Positions 11,835-20,110 of a DNA stretch of 64,000 bases are shown here, piece by piece. The position numbers were made by a program, and so were the translations under genes. This DNA is from Hepsetus odoe (taxonomy: Eukaryota > Chordata > Actinopteri > Characiformes > Hepsetidae): contig CM029384.1 of the NCBI GenBank assembly GCA_017165825.1, positions 22,514,281-22,578,280 on the forward strand. Reading direction: 5' to 3'. A model generated the notes under the pieces. The model did not search any database. It saw nothing but the letters and a program-made list of their open reading frames with translations, and was not told the origin of the DNA. How positions within the stretch are numbered: the stretch's first letter is position 1; every line of letters starts with the position of its first letter.

Positions 11835-12152
11835 TGCATTGTTGAGCAGTTTCTGTCTCTCATTTTCAGTCCAGTCTCTGTACCTGAGAAGTTCTCCAGA
11901 TCTTCCTGAAGGACAGTGTTGTTGTCTCTCATTTTCAGTCCAGTCTCTGTACCCGAGCAGTTTGATTGATTTTTGTTGGTTAATCCACACAGTGATCTAC
12001 GTCTGAACCTTCAAGCAGAACAAAGCATCTAACTTCAGACATGAAGCAGTGAAGAACCAGGAGCAGATGATTCCAGATGATCAGGTGATTCATTTCCTGC
12101 TGATGCTGAATACGGAGTGGAACCTTATTATCTAGAACCTTGCATCTTTAGG
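11835..12152 (-). repeat. Interspersed repeat with 69-bp tandem units (copy 2)
   Basis: Reverse-complement copy of the element at 9862-10235, with the same 5' part and two units of the 69-base motif, the second truncated and running into AACTGCTCAACAATGCATT. Homology to the other copies stops near GGTTCTAGAT/CAAGG at about 12145. Confidence 0.8.
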
Positions 12153-12769
12153 CCCCTTACAGTGTGCAATACTTTTTTAAGCCTAATCCTCTTCTTAAAC
12201 CTCACATTATCGTCAGTGACCACATAGAAACCTCATTTTACTTTTGTCTTCAATAAAAGACACCTGATCTAATTTTAGTCTTGGTTTTATCGGATCACTT
12301 CGCTTTTAGTATAGGAAAACTAGCTTGGGCGTCCACATTGTTCCACCCTGTCCTTCCGTTAATCCAGCTGAAGTCTAATAGGAAAGTCCTATCAGTGGTG
12401 ATGTTTGAAGGTAGGAGGACGCTCTCTTTGGTGAAGGATATCACAGGGACTGTCCCCTGCTGTTCAGCCCTTAGAAGACCCAGATGACTTCTTCTGCTCG
12501 GAGCGTCTGGGAATGTGTCGGCACGGATCACGCTATTATTTCTGATTACCGAGTCCGCTGCCTTATCTGCAGGCCGCCACGCTTCAGCCGGTGACGCTTC
12601 CATTCTGCCGTCGTCTATCTTTCTTTAAAGAAAGGAGAATTAATAGCAGTGTCCAGGATCCGGACCTGTCACAGTTAAAGCAGGTCGACGGTGGGAATGA
12701 AATGGAAACGTTCCTACAGCAGGTCCTGTGACGGGGCCTAATTACAGCACAGCGGGTGGGTGGAAGGGG

Positions 12770-12771
<2 letters not shown>

Positions 12772-12825
<54 letters not shown>

Positions 12826-12946
12826 ATGCATACGCTTATACACGCTTATTTCCAGATTTTTATATGCAAAATGTAGGGTGACACACACACACACACACTC
12901 TTGCTACAAATATATGAATACACAGGCATGCATGTAGAAACACACA

Positions 12947-13014
<68 letters not shown>

Positions 13015-13059
13015 AGATTCACCTTTTGCTCCACCTGTCACTTTTCTTTGCCTCTCCTT

Positions 13060-13109
<50 letters not shown>

Positions 13110-13177
13110 GCACAGAAGTCGTACCTTTAGCTCTACCTTTCACTTTTCTTTTGCCTCTCCTTCTTCACACACTCACA

Positions 13178-13213
<36 letters not shown>
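12772..13213. repeat. Cluster of five (CA)n arrays
   Basis: CA runs at about 12772-12821, 12881-12899, 12941-13012, 13069-13106 and 13170-13213. Several spacers share CACCTGTCACTTTTC or TACCTTTCACTTTTC followed by TTGCCTCTCC, so the last three arrays look like a tandem duplication of array plus spacer. Long open frames of Thr-His or Val-Cys are artefacts. Confidence 0.9.
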
Positions 13214-13214
<1 letters not shown>

Positions 13215-13758
13215 CGTCCAGTGGACGTTATTTCCTGGTGTGTGTCCCACAGTGACCTTCAGAAGTGTCTGCCGTCGCGGCCTGTGGAAGTAATTACAAC
13301 AGCGGCCCTCATTAGCCAATCACTGCTGGTCTCCTGTGGCTCCGATGCTTTTCCCTCCAGTAGCTTTACACTCTGCGGGTGTCAGAACATCTCTGTGTGA
13401 GGGATATTAAGGGTGTAGGGAGAGAACAAGTGTTGCCTTCATGTAAAAATGTTCACACTGGTCTTCTGATTCACCTGAGGAGCACTTGCACCAAGCGAGT
13501 CTGCTTCCCTTCCAAGAGTTTAGAGAGAAAACGTGTCTTGCACTACGGTTCAAAGGCCTGGAATCACTTGTATTAATCTGCAGGCGCTTGTGTAACGTAG
13601 GCGTTGGTGACTCATAGATCAAGGTCTTCAGTTCTACGTTTTGAATAGTCAAGCTTGGCCACAAAGTGAAGAAAAACCTGATTGATAAAACTTTCTTCTG
13701 CATGCTATGGGTTCCTGGAAAATTAATATAAGTAAAAGTGTGTATATAGCATTGTGAT

Positions 13759-14056
13759 GCTGTAACCCAAAAGAGCGTGGGTTCGATTCCCAGACGGGAC
13801 GGTCCAGATTCTTTCTGTGTGGAGTTTGTTCTCCCCGTGTCTGTGTGTGTTTCCTCCGGGAGCTCTGGTTTCCTCCCACCATACAGACACGTCAGGTGGA
13901 CTGGAGACGCTCAACTGGCCGTAGAAGAGAGATTGTGTTCGTCAGTGTGTCTGTCCTGCGATGGACTGCCGACCTGTCCAGGGTGTGTCCCCACCCTTTG
14001 CCTTGTGAGAGCTGGGATAGGCTCCAGCTCTCCCGTCAACACCAATTAAGACTAGC
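13759..14056 (+). mobile_element. Vertebrate interspersed repeat with tRNA-like B box
   Basis: Starts near a B-box-like GGTTCGATTCC (13779-13790), then GTGGAGTTTGTTCTCCCCGT, GGTTTCCTCCCACCATA, TCCTGCGATGGACTG, GACCTGTCCAGGGTGTGTCC and GCTGGGATAGGCTCCAG. This string of blocks is a very common dispersed repeat in fish genomes. Orientation is taken as the strand carrying these blocks. Confidence 0.8.
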
Positions 14057-14181
14057 AGCTCAGAAAATGAGTGAGAGAGTATTTTATCCTTCAGTAAAAA
14101 GCTCTGCTGCCACTGTTTTACATTTCCAAAACCTGGTATCTGGGACTTCTACACCGTTTTCCCCACATGTTGTAAATCAAT

Positions 14182-14348
14182 GCTGGCTCAGTGTTTAGGG
14201 ACCAGTCCCCCGGATCAGAAGGACGTGGCTTCTAATCCCAGGTCAGTAGATTGCCCCGAGGTACCCTTGAGCAAGGTACTGTCCCCATCACTGCTCCCCG
14301 GGCTCTGCGTGCGGTGTTTCACAATGAGAAGGAGTCACTTTCACTTGC
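14182..14348 (+). mobile_element. SINE family A, diverged
   Basis: Head partly eroded (CTCAGTGTTTAGGGACCAGT), then TCAGTAGATTGCCCCGAGG, TACCCTTGAGCAAGGTACTG, CACTGCTCCCCGGG. The GTGTTTCACAATGAGAAGG block leads to the tail CACTTTCACTTGC. An internal part is deleted compared with the 8126 copy. Confidence 0.85.
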
Positions 14349-15230
14349 TTCAAAACCTTTATTTTTTTTTTATGAGGATTAAACTCCTTCCTTTTAAGTA
14401 TGACAGTTAAAATTAGATTTATTATTTATAAAATTTACCTTTATTTTTTTTTTCAGATTTATTTTGCGTTTGGATATTATTTTTGTCACTAAAACTGATA
14501 GCAGTGTAATTTCTAATGAAGTCACTGTCAAAAACACCCAACCGGGAACAGATCGCTGCTCTCTAGTTGGTTCTAAAAGTTGAAATTTATGAAGAAGGAC
14601 TCTTCCAAATAAAAAATAAGCTGAAAACTTGGCTTTTTTAAAACAAAAATCCTTTAGATTTCTAAAAAGGCAAAGAAGCCCTGAGGGCTCCCCTCTGAAG
14701 GATGTGAATATTATAAACACTTTAATATTTAATGATTTGGGGGAAAAACCAAGAAGCCATTAAATAATAATAATCTGAAAGTTCCTATTTATAGGCATTT
14801 CTTTTTGGGACATTGGTTATTTTTGTAAGTGCAAGCTATTTATGGTTATTCTGTTTTAGAGAAGCATTTACAAATCTGAATCATTTCTTTGATTGCAATA
14901 TAGTAGAAAGTTATTAGAACTGAAGCTTGAATAATTTTGTTAATAGGAATACATTTCTAAGTGTTTTCATTGTTAATCGACGCCTAGATTTGATATTTTA
15001 TATCTTATTTATTAATTCAGCTCCTACTTGGCCTGATTTCCTGTGGGTGACTTTGAGTTTCACATCAGGAGGACATTAGTGGGTTAAAACGATGGACTCG
15101 ATGGTGTGTTTGAGACGGCTTTATTATGTGTCCCTCGGAGACTCTCTGTCTCTCCTCGCATTAACACCTATTCGACTGTGTCCACAGTCTCCTCAAGAAA
15201 ACAGCACACCGGAGGATAACCCCCCAGCTG

Positions 15231-15232
<2 letters not shown>
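14349..15232. other. AT-rich non-coding stretch
   Basis: Poly-T runs and AT-rich sequence. No gene or repeat family recognised. Confidence 0.4.
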
Positions 15233-15272
<40 letters not shown>

Positions 15273-15472
15273 CATATAGCAATAAAGGTGGTCAAGATTT
15301 TTGAACCATTATTCACAATTCGATTCCGAGCCTTCCTTCTATTAGCGTCTCTTTTCCCCATTTTTCCCACTTCCTCCTTCCCTTTCCACACCACTGCCTG
15401 GGAAATCAGGCACAGAACAAAAAGGTCAAGTGACTGTGTGTGTGTGTGTGTGTGTGTGTGTGAGTGTGAGTT
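15233..15472. repeat. Two (GT)n microsatellites
   Basis: GT runs at about 15233-15269 and 15435-15472. Confidence 0.9.
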
Positions 15473-15825
15473 TTCCACCCTCACCCTCTTCTCTCCGTAT
15501 TTAAGGAGCACAGATAGAAAGTGTTGCAGGGCAGCCTAGCATGAAATTGTAATGCAGCAATAAGTATCAGAGCAAAGCTGGGTGGAAACGGACGCTCGCG
15601 CAGCCCGGAGGTGAGCTTTATACCGCCTTAAAACCGCAAGGCACAGCTGTGTAATCTCATCCCGGCACTGGAAAGTGCGCGTGTGTAGATTTAGGACATT
15701 TCCAGTAAAATAAGAAACGAGTGCATCTTCCAAGGCCTCCGGTTTTCCTTTCAGGCCAAAGCAGGAGGTGAACCTTCGAACTAAGGGATGCTCGTTATGG
15801 GTGCTTGTGGTGATTTGCTGAGTGC

Positions 15826-15962
15826 TGACACCTGACAGTGAGAAGGTCCTGGGACTGAGGCCCAGCCCGGGTCCTTGCTGCGTGGACTTTGTACTTCCTG
15901 GGTTTCAGAATCCAACACGCGTGCAGTTCAGGTACACTAGAGATGCTAAGTTGCCTCCTGCA
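15826..15962 (+). mobile_element. Degraded copy of the 13759-type repeat
   Basis: Order of blocks matches the repeat at 13759 (GGCCCAGCCCGGGTCC, TGCGTGGACTTTGTACTTCC, GGGTTTCAGAATCCAA, GTGCAGTTCAGGTACACTAG), with many substitutions. A minus-strand SINE follows at once, suggesting that one inserted into the other. Confidence 0.5.
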
Positions 15963-16165
15963 TGTGAAAGTGAAAGTTCTTGTCATTGCAAGCTCACAGC
16001 ACACCACAACGAAACTGGACCATTTAACCCATGCAAACACCATGCAGCTATGAAAGTGGGGGGACAGTACCTTGCTAGAGTACCTCAGGGCAACCTACTG
16101 ATAAGGGGTTTGAACCCACAATCTTCAGATCCTGTGTCCCTAACCACTAGGCCGTCGCTGCCACA
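15963..16165 (-). mobile_element. SINE family A, full length, minus strand
   Basis: Plus strand shows the reversed tail GTGAAAGTGAAAGTTC at the left. Reversed blocks follow (GGACAGTACCTTGCTAGAG, TACCTCAGGGCAACCTACTG, GGGGTTTGAACCCACA), and the reversed head CTAACCACTAGGCCGTCGCT ends at the right. Confidence 0.9.
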
Positions 16166-16312
16166 CTCTCGTCGACGAAGGTGTGTGTGCGTGTGTGTGT
16201 ACGTGCATGCAAATAACCATCAAATATGCACTTCATTATAAAATGTATAGGCAGCACTTCGTAGAGGCATGAGTCCCATTACATACATTGTTCTGTAGAT
16301 TCTACAGGCTGA

Positions 16313-16495
16313 CCTTGGGTTTTGAATCCCAGGCCGGTAGGTTGCAATACCCTTGAGCAAGGTACCGTCACCATCACCGCTCCGTGGGTGCCTGATTCAG
16401 CAGCCCTCTGGGTTAAACATATAGTCGTGGCTCACTGTGTGCTGTGCTGTGCTGTGTTTCACAGCAGTCACGTAGTCCCTTTCACCTTCACTTCA
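16313..16495 (+). mobile_element. SINE family A, head-truncated
   Basis: Begins around the B box (GGGTTTTGAATCCCAGG), then CGGTAGGTTGCAATACCC (a deletion removes CCTGAGG), TTGAGCAAGGTACCGTC, GCTCACTGTGTGCTGTGC and the TTTCACCTTCACTTC tail. Confidence 0.85.
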
Positions 16496-16870
16496 ACAAT
16501 CCTGGAGCACTTTTAATCCGGCACCAATTATATTCTTCTTTCATTTATATTTATTATTATAACCTTGAGACGCCATCTGCAGCAGGATCGTTTAACATCT
16601 CAAAAACCGATTCTAGCAAATAACCCGCTTGTCCCGTTTATGGGACATCACACCCTTTTGTCCACCTGCAGGACAAAATTGTCTCCCGAGGTGGTTTCGC
16701 CACGATGACGGATAGTAGTTGAGCAACTGGAGGAGACTGTTGCTGGTTTGATGGACGTATCTCTGTCTCTGGGGAGGGAAGAAAAGAATGGACACCAGTA
16801 GTTCACGGCAAACGATCCACGGTTCATCTTCATAGACTGACGCAGCCGCCTTGAAGGGTGGAACGGGCGG

Positions 16871-16984
16871 GCTGTGTCCCAAATTGCACACTTTTACATT
16901 TTACCTACTTTATTGCTGAGTGCAGTGGATGAGCACTATTTTCACACACTGTTTCGTATGGTAGTGTGCAGTTTGGGACGCAGC
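16871..16984. mobile_element. Small hairpin (MITE-like) element 1, upstream of the promoter
   Basis: A 114-base segment with terminal inverted repeats: GCTGTGTCCCAAATTGCACA at the left and AGTGTGCAGTTTGGGACGC at the right. The reverse complement of the right end is GCGTCCCAAACTGCACACT. The interior has no coding capacity. A relative with matching ends lies at 18328. Non-autonomous DNA-transposon remnants have this shape; the superfamily is not assigned. Confidence 0.65.
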
Positions 16985-17684
16985 CACCGCCATGGTAATG
17001 GTGAGTTAAAGGGACGCTTTCTTTTTTCAGTCTGTTCTTCTGTAAACTTTCCTCCTGACGGCAGTGGAAAGGGAGGGTTTCTCCACAAGATAGAGGCAAA
17101 GGGTGAACTTCACAGGGATCGACAGTGTCCAAACTGATAGTATGTCCTCATATCTGGCGATGCTGGGTGATTATTATTAGATATTTGGCGTTAAATATTA
17201 GATAAATATTGAATATTAGATAATCACGTTAAAGTGATTTTGCCCTTCAGTCACATGACTGAAAACATCCAGTTGGGACTCATTTTTTTCTTTATTTTAG
17301 GCTAAATGGGTTTGCACACATTGAATAAGCACCACATATTAAATTCTTTATATTATATTAAAACATATTGATCATTGGATAAAAACTGATTTTAAACTTA
17401 CAGAAGCCTTTGAACGTCATAATCCTACAAGAAAATAGGAGATTTCTAATGGATTTCTAATGTTATTTAAATTAGTCAACAAAAAGGTAGGAACATGCTA
17501 TTTTAGGAGTTTTAAAGAGTTTGGTATTTCTAAAAATATTTTGGGCCCACTTTTGCAAAATTAGTTTCCGTTTCGTCTTGGAAAAAGGGATGATTTATAA
17601 AACAGCTCCTTTTTTACCATTTTTGTGCATTAATTATTTGAAAAAGAATTAAAATGTTATTGTAAAATTAATGACATTGATTCA

Positions 17685-17716
17685 TATAATATAATATAAT
17701 ATAATATAATATAATG
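17685..17716. repeat. (ATAAT)n array
   Basis: About six ATAAT units, just upstream of the CpG-rich promoter segment. Confidence 0.85.
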
Positions 17717-17739
17717 CATCCCATACCTGACAGAACTAA

Positions 17740-18041
17740 CAGGATTGGGAGTTGCGTCATTACTTCGGCGGCATGTGATTGGCGGCCTTTTTAACTCACC
17801 TCGGCCGCGCGTCTAATCTCATTGCACGCCGCGCACGTCAATCACGCATAAGCGCCGCCCCCCGACCTATCAAATAGAGTGCGCGGCGCCGCTTCATGTC
17901 AGAAGTATCCTGGACGGGCGGCTCTGTGAGGGAGACCGTGTGAGTGTGGCTGTGTGAGCGCGCGCGTGTGTGAGAGTGTGTGTATGTGTGTGTGAAGCGC
18001 TAGCGACATGACAAGAGCCCCGCAAACGTGGCCAGTCAAAC
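17740..18041 (+). promoter_or_regulatory. CpG-rich promoter and 5'UTR of the Eph gene
   Basis: CpG density rises sharply here against AT-rich flanks (GGCGGC, GGCCGCGCG, CGCCGCGCACG, GCGCGGCGCCGC). An inverted CCAAT box (GATTGG) lies at 17777-17782, next to GGCGGCC. No convincing TATA box is placed near the coding start, fitting a CpG-island promoter. From about 17937 to 18000 the DNA is mostly alternating GT/GC (GTGTG...GCGCGCGCGTGTG). The transcription start cannot be fixed from sequence. The segment directly precedes coding exon 1, so it most likely holds both promoter and 5' leader. Confidence 0.6.
17896..17943 (+). other. Second uORF in the presumed 5'UTR
   Basis: ATG at 17896 opens a 15-codon frame ending in TGA at 17941-17943. 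A further minimal frame (ATG TGT GTG TGA) starts at 17984. Both are non-overlapping with the receptor start. They matter only if transcription begins upstream of them, which cannot be decided here. Confidence 0.3.
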
Positions 18042-18055
18042 ATGGAGCTGTTTAA
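18008..18055 (+). other. uORF overlapping the Eph start codon
   Basis: An upstream ATG at 18008 (G at -3) opens a 15-codon frame, MTRAPQTWPVKHGAV, that stops with TAA at 18053-18055. It is in a different frame from the receptor and reads across the main ATG at 18042. Ribosomes using it would terminate 11 bases past the main start codon. If this stretch is in the mature 5'UTR, which seems likely since it is only 34 bases upstream, it would dampen receptor translation. The sequence arrangement is seen directly; the regulatory effect is inferred. Confidence 0.5.
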
Positions 18056-18117
18056 GACACTTTCGGTGCTGTGGATGTTACTGCTGAACCGCAGGAGGGG
18101 GAGCGACGCGGAGGAAG
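18042..18117 (+). CDS. epha7: Eph receptor (epha7-like) exon 1: start codon and signal peptide
   Basis: This is the first coding exon of an Eph receptor tyrosine kinase, encoding residues 1-25 plus the first base of codon 26. The start ATG at 18042 has A at -3 and G at +4, a strong initiation context. The peptide has a short hydrophobic core (LSVLWMLLL, residues 7-15) followed by NRRRGSDAEE. The donor is G|GTACGT, with GT at 18118-18119 (phase 1). Joining to exon 2 recreates a Val codon and gives EEVVLLNSKESQAELGW, the usual start of the mature Eph ligand-binding domain. The exon lies in GC- and CpG-rich DNA, as expected for a vertebrate promoter-proximal exon. The odd point is the arginine cluster straight after a short hydrophobic core, which is atypical for a cleaved signal peptide. 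Assignment rests on the in-phase join and position; a transcript would confirm it. Confidence 0.75.
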
Positions 18118-18327
18118 GTACGTTGGGATTTGAATTGGAACGGTTTCCAACCGTCACTCTCCCTCTCACTCAGCCGCTTTTCCTACTCCCAGCCTTGTTG
18201 CTGCTTTTTGCTCCGAGCTAAAAGTCGAAACTCGTCATTTGCAGCACACTGAGTCGTTTTAGAGGCATGTTGGACATGTTTCGACTTGCAAACTTTCATT
18301 CCTTAAATCCTGACAGATTTCCCGGTC

Positions 18328-18438
18328 GCGTCCCAAACCGCGTCCTCGCGCACTACACAGTGCGCAATAACGAGCACCCTTGGTCCGTTAGAAACGCGTT
18401 GAGGAGTTGGAAGGAAACGCGCGCGCGGTTTGGGACGC
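18328..18438. mobile_element. Small hairpin (MITE-like) element 2, start of intron 1
   Basis: A 111-base segment whose ends are inverted repeats: GCGTCCCAAACCGCG at the left and GCGCGCGGTTTGGGACGC at the right. The interior includes CACTACACAGTGCGCAATAA. The TCCCAAA-containing ends match the element at 16871. Confidence 0.65.
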
Positions 18439-19236
18439 TGCCGGTCTACCTGTCAGCATCCTTTTGGCTGGAGCAGAAGATGCAGGCTCATGTTTAAGCA
18501 CTTTTTTACGCTTTATTGCTGTGAAAGTGTGCACAGCTCCACTGTGGGAAGCTTTTGTGCCATTTTTAAAGCCCAGAGGGCTGTCAAACAGCATCATGTC
18601 CCCCTTACTGACCTCTCTTGGAGCATCTATAAACGAAGACGTTGATATTTTTCATATATTTGAAAGTCTTGCCCCGCTTTTCTCGCATCACAGGGTCATC
18701 AGGGATGGGTTCACGGCACAAAATGTGATTTTCTGTGCGGCTCATTCACTCTGCCTGTTCTGTGCACGATCAGGTGGGTCTTTCCGAGGGCTCAGGTGAG
18801 CCGAGCATCCAAACGAAAGAGAAAAAGGCTTAGAAATGGCCCTTTAGGCTCGCTGACGTGATGTGATGGAGGCCAGCTGAGCCGGGGCACTCGCTCCATC
18901 CAACACTTCATGCAGCGCTGAATCGAACGCTGGCTATAAACTATTAAATATGACAATATTATTGTCCCTTTTCTGGAGTTAAAGGCCTAAAAATATTTAC
19001 ATTTTACTCCCCATTAAAAGAGTTCAAGCTGCATATATACAAACTTCAAAATGTAATTAGATACACAACAATATTATGAGCCCTTAGTCTCTCCATGTCC
19101 ATGTGTCATCAGAAAAGTGTATTTTATTCAGCCCTGGGCTTTTGAATGTAATGCACTATAGCGCAGCCAATCAGAAAAGAGATCAATTGCATAGATCCGC
19201 GCTAAAGGCAGTGTCCGATCAAACAGGCTGTTTGAT

Positions 19237-19523
19237 TCTGAAACGTTTTTCGCTGGGAGGATGGACAAGTTTAGAAAGGAGTTTATTAGCGGGACAGCTC
19301 AGGTTGGACATTTTGGAGACAGTGTTAGAAAAGCAAGGTTTCGTTTAGGACATGTCCGGAGGGGAGACCAGCAGTATATCGGGAGAAGGATGTTGAGGAT
19401 GGAGCGAGGTTTAAGGATGTGGTGAGAAAGGACATGGAGGCGGGTGATTGGTTCGAAGGAGGAAGATGCAGAGGACAGGAAGAAATGGAGATGGATGATC
19501 CGCTGTGGCAAGCCCTAAACCAA
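19237..19523 (+). mobile_element. LINE 3' fragment (RTE-like reverse transcriptase C-terminus)
   Basis: Conceptual pieces such as GTAQVGHFGDSVRKA, YIGRRMLRMER, EEDAEDRKKW and MIRCGKP match the C-terminus of a non-LTR retrotransposon polymerase common in fishes. The reading frame is broken and the element is 5'-truncated. It matches the reversed copy at 39489-40190. Assignment to the RTE clade is tentative. Confidence 0.8.
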
Positions 19524-19924
19524 AGGTTGGCCACCTTGTGATAGTTATGGATTGGGTGAAGGTCAGGACTGCAAACGCCGCTATTGCGTTAATGATCGAG
19601 ACAACACATCGCGATGATTGACAGAGGAACTGTCACTAGGTGGCTCTTCCTCCTCCTTTTTCTCACACCTGCTCCCGAATGCTCCCAAATCCTTCTCTCA
19701 TGGATATAAAACAGAAATAGTAACTGCTTGAATGGGTTTCCCCATGAATAAAACATGAAATCGACGATCTTTTCAATTCGGCAATATTTGTGTCGATGTA
19801 ATTGATTTTATTCACATGGAAATGATGCACACCTTTCAATCTTGCAGTGTCAATACGTCTGTTTTCACCGTATGATAATCAGGCACGCAGGCAAACAGAG
19901 GGCCACGAACACACTTCCCAAGGA

Positions 19925-20110
19925 TCACCTCTGCCGAGCAAAGTCCTCGACTGGGCCGCTGCTGGTGTTGATTGGCAGCGCCGTGCTAATGAATGTTGTG
20001 ACATCAATTAATTGTGGCGAAAGCTGTGCGTTCGCGATGGCCTTGCCTCCCTGCTCGCCACGGTCAGCCCCGAGTTTAAAATGACCCTGGAGCGTGCAAT
20101 GATGCACCAG
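19925..20110. promoter_or_regulatory. Candidate intronic regulatory block with palindromic homeodomain site
   Basis: Non-repetitive, balanced-composition sequence with TAATGA followed by the palindrome CAATTAATTG at 20005-20014. The motif density is seen; conservation is not testable here, so an enhancer role is only a suggestion. Confidence 0.25.

Noticed and set aside
12901..13293. 130-codon Thr-His open frame
   Set aside because: Translation of CA microsatellites.
13379..13576. Peptide ending LHYGSKAWNHLY, reminiscent of LINE C-termini (GAKLWNSLP)
   Set aside because: Similarity is limited to a few residues; not enough to call a LINE.
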